The translations under genes were made by a program, and so were the position numbers. From Pseudomonas sp. CFII64 (lineage in GTDB: Bacteria; Pseudomonadota; Gammaproteobacteria; Pseudomonadales; Pseudomonadaceae), in assembly GCF_000416235.1 (NCBI RefSeq), contig NZ_ATLO01000007.1, positions 124,001-188,000 of the forward strand: 64,000 nt of DNA. Direction: 5' to 3'. The notes under the pieces were generated by a model that saw nothing but the letters and a program-made list of their open reading frames with translations, made no database searches and was not told the origin of the DNA. Positions 10,046 through 19,271 of this stretch are shown here, piece by piece. Each line of letters begins with the position of its first letter. Position 1 is the first letter of the stretch.

Positions 10046-13000
10046 TCACTGGCCTTCCTTTTTGACCCGAAACCACGCCGCATACAGCGCAGGCAGAAAC
10101 AGCAGGGTCAACGCCGTCGCGACGATCAGGCCGCCCATGATCGCCACTGCCATCGGGCCGAAGAAGACGCTGCGTGACAGCGGAATCATCGCCAGCACCG
10201 CCGCCAGCGCGGTCAGCACGATAGGTCGGAAACGCCGCACCGTGGCTTCGATAATCGCCTGCCACTGATCCAGCCCGCCGGCAATATCCTGTTCAATCTG
10301 ATCCACCAGAATCACCGAGTTGCGCATGATCATCCCCGACAAGGCGATGGTGCCCAGCATGGCGACGAAACCGAATGGCTGATTGAACACCAGCAGAAAC
10401 AGCGTCACGCCGATCAGCCCCAGCGGCGCAGTCAGAAACACCATGAACATCCGCGAAAAGCTGCGCAGCTGGATCATCAGCAAGGTCAGCACCACCACTA
10501 TGAACAACGGCACGCCAGCCTTGACCGAGTTCTGACCCCGCGCCGAATCCTCGACGGTGCCGCCCACTTCCAGCAGATAGCCGTCCGGCAATTCATCGCG
10601 CACGCCTTGCAGGGTCGGCATGATTTGCTGGACCAGCGTCGCCGGTTGCTCCTTGCCGTAGATATCGGCGCGCACCGTGACATTGGGCAGTCGGTTACGA
10701 TGCCAGATGATGCCTTCTTCGAAGCCGTATTCCAGGGTTGCCACTTGCGACAAGGCGACACTGGCGCCGTTGTCAGTGGGCACTGCGAGACTCGCCAGCG
10801 CGCCCAGTTGCTGACGTTCGTTGGTGGTGCCGCGCAGAAGGATTTCGATCAGTTCATCGTCCTCGCGGTACTGACTCACGCTGGAACCGGTGAGCGAGCT
10901 TTGCAGGAATTTCGACAGGCTGGCGGTCGTCACCCCAAGCGCCCGGGCGCGGTCCTGATCGACATTCAGGTACACGACTTTGCTGGGTTCTTCCCAGTCC
11001 AGATGCACATTGGCCACATGGGGATTGTCGCGGACCTTGGCCGCCACTTTGCGCGCCAGTGCCCGGACCTCGTCAATGTGCTCGCCGCTGACCCGGAACT
11101 GCACCGGATAACCCACGGGCGGGCCGTTTTCCAGGCGTGTTACCCGCGCACGCAAGGTCGGGAACTGTTCATTGAGGTGAGTGATCAGCCAGGTGCGCAG
11201 GGTTTCCCGGTCCTCGATGGATTTGGCGAGTACCACGAACTGGGCAAAACTCGCCGCAGGCAGTTGCTGATCCAGCGGCAGATAGAAACGCGGCGAACCG
11301 GTGCCCACATAGGAAACGTAGTTGTCGATGCCGTCATGATCCTTGAGCATCTGCTCCAGCCGCTTGACCTGCTCGGCGGTGTTACTCAACGAAGCGCCTT
11401 CCGTGAGTTTCAGATCGATCATCAGCTCCAGTCGACCCGAAGCCGGAAAGAACTGCTGGGGCACGTACTTGAACATCACCACCGACAGCACGAAAAGTCC
11501 CACGGTCAAAACGATCACTGTCTTGCGACGACGAACGCACCAGCCGACCAGCCCCCGAACGCGCTTATAGAACGGCGTCGCATAGGGGTCAAAAACGCCC
11601 GCGCCGTGTTTCTCGGCATGGATTTTCGCCAGATCCGGCAGCAACCGTTCGCCCAGATACGGCACAAACACCACTGCCGCGACCCATGACGCGAGCAAGG
11701 CAATGGTGACCACCTGGAAGATCGAACGGGTGTATTCGCCGGTGCTCGACTGCGCCGTGGCAATCGGCAGAAAGCCCGCGGCGGTAATCAGCGTCCCGGT
11801 GAGCATCGGAAACGCGGTGCTGGTCCAGGCGAAACTTGCCGCGCGCATCCGGTCGTAGCCCTGCTCCATCTTGATCGCCATCATTTCCACCGCAATGATC
11901 GCGTCATCCACCAGCAAGCCCAGCGCCAGCACCAGCGCGCCGAGGGAAATCTTGTGCAGGCCGATCCCCAGGTAAAACATGCAGGCGAAGGTCATCGCCA
12001 GGACCAGCGGAATCGCCAGCGCCACGACCATGCCTGTGCGCATGCCGAGGGAAAAGAAACTCACCAGCAAGACGATACCCAAGGCTTCGGCCAGCACCCG
12101 GACGAACTCGCCGACGCCGGTTTTCACCGCGGCAGGCTGATCGGAAACCTTGCGCAGCTCCATACCGGCCGGGAGGTTTTTCTGGATACGGGAAAACTCG
12201 CCTTCCAGGGCCTTGCCCAGCACCAGAATGTCGCCGCCGTCCTTCATGGCGACTGCCAGACCGAGGGCGTCCTCACCCATGAAGCGCATGCGCGGCGCCG
12301 GTGGGTCGTTGAAGCCGCGATGCACTTCGGCCAGATCACTGACGCGCAGCGTGCGGTCGCCGACACGAATCGGAAACTCGCGAATTTCTTCGACGGTCTG
12401 GAAACGTCCGCTGACCCGCAACTGCACGCGCTCGGTGGGCGTTTCAAAAAAACTGGTGGCGGCGACGGCGTTCTGCGCTTCAAGCGCTTGCTGTACAGCC
12501 GCCAATGGCAGGCCGAGGGTGGCGAGTTTGACGTTGGACAGCTCGATCCAGATCTTCTCGTCCTGCAAGCCGATCAGCTCGACTTTGCCCACGTCCTTGA
12601 CCCGCTGCAATTGCAACTGGATGCGGTCGGCGTAGTCCTTGAGCACCGCATAATCGAAGCCTTTGCCGGTCAGCGCGTAGATGTTGCCGAACGTGGTGCC
12701 GAATTCGTCGTTGAAGAACGGGCCCTGGATCCCCGGTGGCAGGTTCTGGCGGATGTCGCTGATTTTCTTGCGGATCTGGTAGAACAGTTCGGGCAGCGCA
12801 GCGGAGAACATCGAATCGCGGGTCACGAAGGTCACGGTCGACTCACCGGGTCGCGAGAACGAAACGATGCGCTCGTATTCCCCGGTTTCCATCAGCTTCT
12901 TCTCGATGCGATCCGTGACTTGCAGCGCCACTTCTTCCGCGCTGGCGCCCGGCCACAGGGTACGAATCACCATGGCTTTGAACGTGAACGGTGGATCTTC

Positions 13001-13111
13001 ACTCTGCCCCAGCTTGGTGTAGGAAAGCGCACCGACGACAGCCAGAACGATCATCAGGTACAGGACGATTTGCCGATTGCGCAGCGCCCATTCGGAAAGA
13101 TTGAAATGCAT
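10046..13111 (-). CDS. mexK: RND efflux pump inner-membrane transporter, MexK-like
   Basis: A resistance-nodulation-division proton antiporter of 1021 residues. TM1 is near residues 14-32, followed by a large periplasmic porter domain. The proton-relay pair lies in GLLVDDAIIAVEMM of TM4. A second periplasmic loop and a C-terminal membrane bundle follow. It forms a tripartite pump with the MexJ-like adaptor encoded six bases upstream. No outer-membrane channel gene is present, as for P. aeruginosa MexJK, which borrows OprM or OpmH. The mexK-J-L arrangement downstream of plsB is the basis for the name; substrate range cannot be read from sequence. Confidence 0.85.
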   Translation of the reverse strand: MHFNLSEWALRNRQIVLYLMIVLAVVGALSYTKLGQSEDPPFTFKAMVIRTLWPGASAEEVALQVTDRIEKKLMETGEYERIVSFSRPGESTVTFVTRDSMFSAALPELFYQIRKKISDIRQNLPPGIQGPFFNDEFGTTFGNIYALTGKGFDYAVLKDYADRIQLQLQRVKDVGKVELIGLQDEKIWIELSNVKLATLGLPLAAVQQALEAQNAVAATSFFETPTERVQLRVSGRFQTVEEIREFPIRVGDRTLRVSDLAEVHRGFNDPPAPRMRFMGEDALGLAVAMKDGGDILVLGKALEGEFSRIQKNLPAGMELRKVSDQPAAVKTGVGEFVRVLAEALGIVLLVSFFSLGMRTGMVVALAIPLVLAMTFACMFYLGIGLHKISLGALVLALGLLVDDAIIAVEMMAIKMEQGYDRMRAASFAWTSTAFPMLTGTLITAAGFLPIATAQSSTGEYTRSIFQVVTIALLASWVAAVVFVPYLGERLLPDLAKIHAEKHGAGVFDPYATPFYKRVRGLVGWCVRRRKTVIVLTVGLFVLSVVMFKYVPQQFFPASGRLELMIDLKLTEGASLSNTAEQVKRLEQMLKDHDGIDNYVSYVGTGSPRFYLPLDQQLPAASFAQFVVLAKSIEDRETLRTWLITHLNEQFPTLRARVTRLENGPPVGYPVQFRVSGEHIDEVRALARKVAAKVRDNPHVANVHLDWEEPSKVVYLNVDQDRARALGVTTASLSKFLQSSLTGSSVSQYREDDELIEILLRGTTNERQQLGALASLAVPTDNGASVALSQVATLEYGFEEGIIWHRNRLPNVTVRADIYGKEQPATLVQQIMPTLQGVRDELPDGYLLEVGGTVEDSARGQNSVKAGVPLFIVVVLTLLMIQLRSFSRMFMVFLTAPLGLIGVTLFLLVFNQPFGFVAMLGTIALSGMIMRNSVILVDQIEQDIAGGLDQWQAIIEATVRRFRPIVLTALAAVLAMIPLSRSVFFGPMAVAIMGGLIVATALTLLFLPALYAAWFRVKKEGQ

Positions 13112-13117
13112 CCGGGC

Positions 13118-14218
13118 TTACTCCTTCGCCGCCAGTTTCACCGCGCGGTTCTCGCGATCCACCGGGCGTACCTGCTCACCCTCATGCAGCACATGCACAC
13201 CGGCGGCCACGATCCAGTCGCTGGCGGCCAGCCCGTCGAGCACCGGCACCGATTCCTGCCCGTAAGGCCCGAGCCTGACCGTCACGCGTTTCAGCGTATT
13301 GCCGGCCTCGACACGCCAGACGTAATGCACGCCATTCTCCGACGTCACCGCCGACAGCGGCACGGCCAACGGCACGACCTGTTCGGCCTGGATGAACACC
13401 TGGGCGCTCTGCCCCAGTTCGGCGGGGATCTTGCCGCCAGCAAAGGCAATGCGTGCCGCGAAGGTGCGCGAACGGGGATCGGCGGCCGGTGAAAGCTCGC
13501 GAATCCGGCCCGGGAAACGCTGCTCGCGCTGGGTCCACAATTCCACCGCGACCGGCTGGCCGACCTTGAAGCGCGAGAAATTCTGTTCCGGCAGGCTGAT
13601 CAGCACTTCACGCTCGCCATCCGCCGCCAGGGTAAATACCGTTTGCCCCGCTGCGACCACCTGGCCGACTTCCACCAGGCGCTTGGCAACCACGCCGTCC
13701 TGCGGCGCGCGCAGCACGGCATAGCTGGTCTGGTTGTCAGCAACGGTCAGCTCGGCCCTGATCTGCTTGAGCCGCGCTTCGCCGGAACGATAGAGGTTTT
13801 CGGCATTATCAAATTGCGAGCGGCTGACCATCTGCCGTTCCATCAGCGTCTTGTAGCGATCACGTTCGGAGCGCACCAGTTGCAAATTGGCCTCGGCTGC
13901 CGCCACCTGGGCGCGGATGGCTTCCAGTTGCAGGCGAACATCCTGTGCATCCAGTTCGGCCAGGGGCTGATTGGCCTTGACCCGCTGGCCCTCTTCAACC
14001 CAGCGCTTGCTGACTTTGCCCGCAATGCGAAATGCCAGGTCCGGCTCAAACCGCGCCCGCACTTCGCCGGGGTAGCTGTCCATGGACTGGGATGACGGCA
14101 ATGGCTGCACCACCATCGCCGGACGCACGGAAACCGGCGCAGCGACCTCTTGGCCGCACGCGGCGAGCAACGAAATGAGGGTGACAGGCAGCACGACCGA
14201 GAGTGCATTGCGTAACAT
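13118..14218 (-). CDS. mexJ: RND efflux periplasmic adaptor lipoprotein, MexJ-like
   Basis: A membrane fusion protein of 366 residues. The ATG at 14218 is chosen over an upstream in-frame start because GAAGGTG precedes it and because it gives a proper lipoprotein signal with lipobox LAAC near residue 21. The barrel-sandwich hybrid halves flank a coiled-coil hairpin (about residues 95-160: RAQVAAAEANLQLVRSERDR). Beta-barrel and membrane-proximal domains follow. It bridges MexK to an outer-membrane channel. It is cotranscribed with mexK and divergent from mexL. Confidence 0.87.
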   Translation of the reverse strand: MLRNALSVVLPVTLISLLAACGQEVAAPVSVRPAMVVQPLPSSQSMDSYPGEVRARFEPDLAFRIAGKVSKRWVEEGQRVKANQPLAELDAQDVRLQLEAIRAQVAAAEANLQLVRSERDRYKTLMERQMVSRSQFDNAENLYRSGEARLKQIRAELTVADNQTSYAVLRAPQDGVVAKRLVEVGQVVAAGQTVFTLAADGEREVLISLPEQNFSRFKVGQPVAVELWTQREQRFPGRIRELSPAADPRSRTFAARIAFAGGKIPAELGQSAQVFIQAEQVVPLAVPLSAVTSENGVHYVWRVEAGNTLKRVTVRLGPYGQESVPVLDGLAASDWIVAAGVHVLHEGEQVRPVDRENRAVKLAAKE

Positions 14219-14254
14219 GGTGACAACACCTTCGCAATTGAGACTTGGAATAAT

Positions 14255-14297
14255 TGTACTGGCGAGTATATTAAAAATTATCAAACTCACCAGTACA
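14255..14297. promoter_or_regulatory. Inverted-repeat operator between mexL and mexJ
   Basis: TGTACTGGCGAGT (14255-14267) and ACTCACCAGTACA (14285-14297) are inverted copies matching at 12 of 13 positions, with a 17-base AT-rich spacer. The site occupies the middle of the 93-bp divergent gap and so can control both directions. That is what is expected of MexL autorepression and mexJK repression. The arrangement is seen in the sequence; binding is inferred. Confidence 0.7.
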
Positions 14298-14311
14298 TTA
14301 TTAAAACGAAT

Positions 14312-14947
14312 ATGCCTGAAACTTCATTACCACCCTCCGGCCCCGGCCGCCCCAAGGATCTGGCAAAACGCCAGGCCATTCTCGACGCGGCGAAAAACCT
14401 GTTCGTGCGCAACGGTTACGCCAGTACCAGCATGGATGCGGTTGCCGCAGAAGCGGGCGTTTCCAAGCTCACGGTCTACAGCCATTTCACGGACAAAGAG
14501 ACGTTGTTTTCCTCGGCAGTGGTCGCCCGCTGCGAAGAACAGATGCCTGAATTGTTTTTTGATCTGCACAGCGAATTGCCGGTGGAAACGCTGCTGCTGA
14601 ACATCGCCCGCAGTTTCAACAGGCTGATCAACAGCCCCGAATCCATCGAGCTGCATCGCTTGATGGTGACCCTGGGCACCCAGGATCCGACGTTGTCGCA
14701 GATTTTCTTCGAAGCCGGACCGCAGCGGATTCTTCAGGAAATGGAGCGCTTCCTGGCACGCTTGGAAAAAACCGGAGAGCTGCGCTTTGACTCGGCAAGG
14801 ACCGCAGCGGAACACTTCCTGAGCCTGATCAAAGGCACCTGCAACTTCCGCTTGCTGGTGGGTTGCGGCGAGCGGCCGGACGACGCCAGCACCGAAAGAC
14901 ATGTGCGGGATGTGGTGGGATTGTTTATGCGGGCTTACCGAGTCTGA
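14312..14947 (+). CDS. mexL: TetR/AcrR-family repressor, MexL-like
   Basis: A protein of 211 residues with an N-terminal TetR helix-turn-helix (AEAGVSKLTVYSHFTDKETL, about residues 50-70) and a C-terminal ligand/dimerisation domain. MexL represses mexJK and its own gene in P. aeruginosa. The gene diverges from the adaptor gene across an inverted repeat. Start at ATG 14312; no strong Shine-Dalgarno sequence is visible, so the transcript may have a short leader within the operator region. Confidence 0.85.
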   Translation: MPETSLPPSGPGRPKDLAKRQAILDAAKNLFVRNGYASTSMDAVAAEAGVSKLTVYSHFTDKETLFSSAVVARCEEQMPELFFDLHSELPVETLLLNIARSFNRLINSPESIELHRLMVTLGTQDPTLSQIFFEAGPQRILQEMERFLARLEKTGELRFDSARTAAEHFLSLIKGTCNFRLLVGCGERPDDASTERHVRDVVGLFMRAYRV

Positions 14948-14998
14948 TTGCTCATTCCGTTGGAGCGAGCGCACGGAACACGGCAAGTCTGCCGCTGA

Positions 14999-15263
14999 AG
15001 ATCTTCAGCGCTTGCACCGACCCCTTCGGGGACAAGTCCCCTCCTACCGTTGCGCAGATTCGGTAGGACCGGACTTGTCCGGGAAGGCGCCGGGTTTGCC
15101 AAAGACATTTTCAGCGCTTGCACTGGCATTTTCGGGGACGAGTCCCCTCCTACCGGGTTGCGCATGGCTCGGTAGGACCGGACTTGTCCGGAAAGGCGGC
15201 AGGTCTGCCGAGAAAGATCTTCAGCGCTTGCACCGGCCTCTTCGGGGACGAGTCCCCTCCTAC
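14999..15263. repeat. Tandem array of composite REP units
   Basis: Two full units and a partial third repeat at 106 and 110 bp spacing (TTCAGCGCTTGCAC at 15004, 15110 and 15220). Each unit is TTCAGCGCTTGCACCG, then an inverted GTAGGAGGGGACTTG REP (15026-15047, 15132-15153, 15242-15263), a short spacer, and a direct GTAGGACCGGACTTG REP (15063-15083, 15172-15191). The array fills the 330-bp gap between convergent mexL and rsmJ. A single further unit is at 19802. Confidence 0.85.
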
Positions 15264-15277
15264 CAGATGCAGCGCAG

Positions 15278-16078
15278 TCATTCGTCCGGTTTGGCGGCGG
15301 ACTTCAACGCCTTCTTCGGATAGATGTCATAACGGCTGGATTTGCCATCCAGCGCGTAGCCCGGTTTCGGGCCGTCGATGCACGGCGCTTTGCGCGGGCG
15401 TTTGACTACCACGCGATGCGTCGCCAGGGCCAGCGCGGCTTCGAGCAGCGCCGGCGCGTCCATGTCATCACCCACCAATGGCCGGAACAGGCGCATTTCC
15501 TTCTTCACCAGCGCGGTCTTTTCCCGGTGCGGAAACATCGGATCAAGGTAGATCACCTGCGGCGGTTCGCCTTCCCAATTGCGAATCAGCTCGATGGAGT
15601 TGCCGGTCAGCAAGCGCATCTGGCCAATGATCGAACCCACTTCGCGATCCTGGCGACCGCGCAGCAAACCGTCTTCAAGCAACGCCGCGATGATCGGCTG
15701 ACGTTCGATCAGGCTCATTTCGCAACCCAGGCTGGCGAGGACGAAAGCGTCTTTGCCCAGCCCGGCCGTGGCGTCCAGCACCCGTGGGCGCACGCCGGGC
15801 TGGATGCCGACCGCCTTGGCGATCATCTGCCCGCTGCCGCCACCGAACAGACGCCGATGGGCGACCGCGCCTTCGACAAAGTCCACGCGCACCGGGCCCG
15901 GCGCGTCATCGCTCAACTGCTGCAGCTGCAGACCGTCCTCGGTGACTTGCAAGGCGAAATCAGCTTCGGCGTCCTGTAACGGCAAGCCCAGACGCCTGGC
16001 CCATTGCGCGGCCTGCTCCTGCCCATTGCTTGCCAGGGCTTCGACCCGGATGCGGCTGCCCGCTGGTTGCTCACTCAT
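15278..16078 (-). CDS. rsmJ: 16S rRNA (guanine-1516-N2)-methyltransferase RsmJ
   Basis: A methyltransferase of 266 residues that modifies G1516 of 16S rRNA from SAM. The SAM motif is [19 protein letters not shown] and the catalytic-type motif is YLDPMFPHR. The ATG at 16078 (MSEQPAG) is taken as start; an in-frame GTG three codons upstream is possible and neither has a strong ribosome site. Divergent from the orphan gene at 16175. Confidence 0.92.
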   Translation of the reverse strand: MSEQPAGSRIRVEALASNGQEQAAQWARRLGLPLQDAEADFALQVTEDGLQLQQLSDDAPGPVRVDFVEGAVAHRRLFGGGSGQMIAKAVGIQPGVRPRVLDATAGLGKDAFVLASLGCEMSLIERQPIIAALLEDGLLRGRQDREVGSIIGQMRLLTGNSIELIRNWEGEPPQVIYLDPMFPHREKTALVKKEMRLFRPLVGDDMDAPALLEAALALATHRVVVKRPRKAPCIDGPKPGYALDGKSSRYDIYPKKALKSAAKPDE

Positions 16079-16174
16079 TGTGTCCACATGCTCAAAAATT
16101 GTTAATGATCGACAAAAACGGCCGATAACCCAGTATCAGGCATTTTGCCAGACCCAAGACGTGTACTGATCGCT

Positions 16175-16798
16175 ATGTCAGAGATTCAGCAAACATCCAT
16201 CGGCTATTTGACCCACACGGGTGACTTCAGCCTGCGTAATTCCCGAGCACTGGGTGGCGTTACCCAGCTCTGGTCGGATGCATTTGCCCGTGCGATGGCT
16301 GAACAGATCGGCGACACCCCTGACGTCTCGGCAGAATCCGCCGCCGTTGTTACCGATATTGCCACCGGCGAACCGATTGCCGGGGCGCGGACCCTGGGCA
16401 AGATCGTCGAGCAACGCGCCTGCCCGGTTGCCGATGTGCAGCGCAAGCCGCCTGAGCCGTTGTTCCTGCCGATTGCCGAGTTCGAACTGGACTTGCTGCC
16501 GCCACCCAACGAACCGTTCAGCCTGGGCGAAATGATTGCCCAACAGCGCCACCTTGAGTTCGACAGCACCTGGGTGCGCCCGACTGTGCTCAACCCCTAC
16601 GACGACAGCGTGATTCCAGGCCCAGGTCCAGAGCCGCGCCCATTGCATCTGCCGATTGCCGAGTTCGAATGGGAATTGGCTGACAAGCCTGCGCTGCCGC
16701 TGGACGACGCCACCGTCGTAGCGCAACAGCGCCAGTTCGACTACGAAAATGGCTGGGCACGCCCGATCGTCCTGCAAAACCTGCGCATGGCCGCCTAA
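16175..16798 (+). CDS. Conserved Pseudomonas protein with an internal duplication
   Basis: A soluble, proline-rich, acidic protein of 207 residues without signal peptide or membrane segment. I do not recognise a named domain. Residues 95-139 and 156-200 are clear copies of one another. Both contain LPIAEFE, then a proline/acidic stretch, AQQR, an aromatic/acidic segment and WxRPxVL. The ATG at 16175 is preferred to an upstream in-frame start at 16145. The stop overlaps the end of the convergent extensin-family gene by four bases. It resembles a gene next to rsmJ in other pseudomonads. Confidence 0.8.
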   Translation: MSEIQQTSIGYLTHTGDFSLRNSRALGGVTQLWSDAFARAMAEQIGDTPDVSAESAAVVTDIATGEPIAGARTLGKIVEQRACPVADVQRKPPEPLFLPIAEFELDLLPPPNEPFSLGEMIAQQRHLEFDSTWVRPTVLNPYDDSVIPGPGPEPRPLHLPIAEFEWELADKPALPLDDATVVAQQRQFDYENGWARPIVLQNLRMAA

Positions 16799-17493
16799 CG
16801 GCAAACACTCCAGCGCCCCATATCCAGATGGAAATGGTTGCGATGGGCAGCGTTATAGTCCGGTCCCAACACCGTATTGAAGTTCTTGCAGGCGCCATCA
16901 CGCACCTGACGCAGAAACCGGCCTTTGTCGCCGGAATCCTTCCAGTCCCCAAGCACACTGATGCGCTGACCGTCCGCCAGACGAAAGCCGGCAATGTCCA
17001 GAGCGTTGGCGGTCGCGTGCTGGCTCAGGCGACCTTCAGCGCGGCTGTACACATTGCGGCAGGCGAAGCTGCCCAAGTGATCGATGCGCGTCACTTTTTG
17101 CCCGAATACCGCTTGGGCGGCGGGTTGCAGGGTGTGCACATCGAACAGCGCATAAGCCACCGCCAGTCGGCAACTGGCGAGAAAGCTGCTGCTCAAGGTC
17201 ACATCCCCGCCCTCCACGCGCAGGACGTTTTGCAGCGGACAGGCGGCAGATGGATCGCTGTCAGCCTGATGACTGAAACGCAGGGACGAACTGCCGAGCG
17301 CCTGATCGCACAGCTGCGGATCATTTTGCAGGCGCGACAGCTTGTAAGGCGTCAGGAAGTTGGGCTCAGCCTTGATGTCCAGTGGCGCCCAGGGATTCCA
17401 GATGTCTGGCACCTCGATCCAGCCACGCCACACCGCCGCGACGGCAGCGCCACACAGCAGCACAAAGACCAGAAAGAGCGTCGACCCACGCAT
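16795..17493 (-). CDS. Extensin-family membrane-anchored protein
   Basis: A protein of 232 residues with one N-terminal membrane anchor (TLFLVFVLLCGAAVAAVW) and an extracytoplasmic extensin-like C-terminal domain. The domain has the family pattern of conserved cysteines, SRLSQHATANALDIAGF-type motif and HRNHFHLDMG near the end, reminiscent of zinc D,D-carboxypeptidase folds. A cell-wall role is inferred from the fold only. The ATG at 17493 lies two bases after the upstream stop (TGA GG ATG), indicating coupling to the PEP mutase-like gene. Confidence 0.82.
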   Translation of the reverse strand: MRGSTLFLVFVLLCGAAVAAVWRGWIEVPDIWNPWAPLDIKAEPNFLTPYKLSRLQNDPQLCDQALGSSSLRFSHQADSDPSAACPLQNVLRVEGGDVTLSSSFLASCRLAVAYALFDVHTLQPAAQAVFGQKVTRIDHLGSFACRNVYSRAEGRLSQHATANALDIAGFRLADGQRISVLGDWKDSGDKGRFLRQVRDGACKNFNTVLGPDYNAAHRNHFHLDMGRWSVCR

Positions 17494-17495
17494 CC

Positions 17496-18329
17496 TCAGC
17501 GTTTGAACAATGCGTTGAGTTGATCGAACGGCAGCGCCTGCTCGGCATAGGTGAAGGTGCCTTGGCTGCGGATTTCTTCGGCGGCGCGATACAGCCCGCC
17601 GAATGCCGCACGGGCCAGGGATGAGCCGACGCTGATGCGCCGCACGCCACATTCGCTGAGCTGCTGGACGCTGAGATCCACCCCATTCAAGCCCATCAAC
17701 ACGTTCACCGGGCGCGGCGCCACAGCCTGCACCACGGCGATGACCTGCTCGCGGGTGCGCAGGCCCGGCGCGTACAGCACGTCGGCCCCCGCCTCGGCGT
17801 AGGCTTGGAGCCGCCGCAGCGTGTCAGCAAAATCCATCCGGCCATTGAGAAGATTCTCCGCACGGGCCGTCAGCATGAACGGAAACGGCAAACTGCGGGC
17901 GGCAGCGACGGCGGCTCTGACGCGCTCGACCGCCAGGTCAAACGCATAGATCGGGTCGTCAGGGTTGCCGCTGGCATCTTCGATAGAGCCGCCGACAATG
18001 CCGGTCTGCGCCGCTTTGAGCAGGGTTTCGGCGCAGCCTTCAGAGCTGTCGGCGAAGCAGTTTTCCAGGTCGGCGGCAACTGGCAGGTCGGTCGCGGCAA
18101 CGATGGCGCGGATATTTTCCAGCGCTTCATCGCGACTGATCGCGCCTTCGGCATCGGGTCGGCCCAGCACAAAGGCCAAGCCTGCACTGGTGGTCGCCAG
18201 GGACTCGAAACCCATGGACGCCAGCAGCTTCGCGGAACCTGCGTCCCACGGATTGGGGATCACAAAAGCGCTGTCGCGCTCATGCAAGGATTTAAAGGTC
18301 TGGGCGCGTAGCAATTGACGGGCATCCAT
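17496..18329 (-). CDS. Isocitrate lyase/PEP mutase-family protein
   Basis: A protein of 277 residues with the TIM-barrel signature of the ICL/PEPM superfamily: the opening IPNPWDAGSAKLLASMGF, VAADLENCF for magnesium-binding acidic residues, and GGSIEDASG. It lacks the KKCGH motif of true isocitrate lyases, so it belongs to the 2,3-dimethylmalate lyase/carboxyvinyl-carboxyphosphonate mutase-like group. The substrate is unknown. First gene of a two-gene unit with the extensin-family gene. Confidence 0.85.
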   Translation of the reverse strand: MDARQLLRAQTFKSLHERDSAFVIPNPWDAGSAKLLASMGFESLATTSAGLAFVLGRPDAEGAISRDEALENIRAIVAATDLPVAADLENCFADSSEGCAETLLKAAQTGIVGGSIEDASGNPDDPIYAFDLAVERVRAAVAAARSLPFPFMLTARAENLLNGRMDFADTLRRLQAYAEAGADVLYAPGLRTREQVIAVVQAVAPRPVNVLMGLNGVDLSVQQLSECGVRRISVGSSLARAAFGGLYRAAEEIRSQGTFTYAEQALPFDQLNALFKR

Positions 18330-18386
18330 GGGCGAGTCCTGCTCAGGTCATTGGTGTGGGCTGCTATAAGCCCACAACTTCAGACC

Positions 18387-19271
18387 TCAGAGCAAGCCCA
18401 GTTGCTCCACGGGCGGTGCGCGATCCAGTTCCGGCAAGCTCGGCATGCCCGGCAGGCGGATCATCAACCGTTGATGAAAGCGCTGGGCCAGCAGCGGTGC
18501 CTGGATATTGTCCGGGGTGTGCAGGAACACATAAGGCGTGCGCCCTTCTTCGATCCAGCCCGCGACTTTTTCCACCCACTGCAGCAGAAACGGCTCGTTG
18601 GCTTCCAGCAACGGATGACCAATGAAGCGCACTTGAGGAAATTGGGTCAGCGCGGCGGGCCGAGCCGGCACTTTGGGCTTTTTCGACTGCGCATGCAGCA
18701 CCGCAGGGTCCGTCGACACGCAACTGAACAGGGGTCGCGAGTCCAGGCAGATGCGCTCTACTCCGCGATCCAGCAGCAGACGATTGAGCATGCGCTCGTC
18801 TTCACCCTTGTCGAAAAAGGCGTGATTGCGCACTTCCACTGCCAACGGGCATTGCAGCTCATCAATGAAGGTGGCCAGTTCAGCCAGACGCGCCGGGGTG
18901 AAGCTGGCGGCGAGTTGCAGCCAGAGCGGCGCGACGCGCTGGCCCAGCGGTGCCATCAGCCGGATGAAGTCTTCGGCGGCGTGCAATTGCAGGCGCAAAT
19001 CGCCGTTATGGCTGATGTCGCCGGGGAATTTGGCAGTGAAACGAAAATGCTCCGGCAAGACTTCGGCCCAGCGCTGAACGGTCTCAGGCTTGGGGCGCGC
19101 GTAGAACGTGGTGTTGCCTTCTACGGCGTTGAAGACCTGCGAATACAGGCCGAGCATTTCGTTGGCACGGGCATCAGCGGGATACAGAAAATCGCGCCAG
19201 GCGTTTTCACTCCAGGACGGGCAACCCAGGAAATACGGCAGGCAGGAGGTTTTCAAACGAGCGGTATTCAA
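18387..19271 (-). CDS. DUF72 family protein
   Basis: A protein of 294 residues with the DUF72 TIM-barrel-like pattern: LGCPSWSENAWRDFLYP at the start, VEGNTTFYA, FRFTAKFPGDISH, VEVRNHAFF and YVFLHTPDN. The function is unknown. No ATG precedes the conserved N-terminus. The likely start is the TTG at 19271, which overlaps the stop of the upstream small gene as TTGA. The start would therefore depend on coupled translation. Confidence 0.87.
   Translation of the reverse strand: MNTARLKTSCLPYFLGCPSWSENAWRDFLYPADARANEMLGLYSQVFNAVEGNTTFYARPKPETVQRWAEVLPEHFRFTAKFPGDISHNGDLRLQLHAAEDFIRLMAPLGQRVAPLWLQLAASFTPARLAELATFIDELQCPLAVEVRNHAFFDKGEDERMLNRLLLDRGVERICLDSRPLFSCVSTDPAVLHAQSKKPKVPARPAALTQFPQVRFIGHPLLEANEPFLLQWVEKVAGWIEEGRTPYVFLHTPDNIQAPLLAQRFHQRLMIRLPGMPSLPELDRAPPVEQLGLL

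Noticed and set aside
14948..15277. CRISPR-like spaced repeats
   Set aside because: The 106-110 bp units are REP composites with conserved, not unique, spacers, and there are no cas genes nearby.
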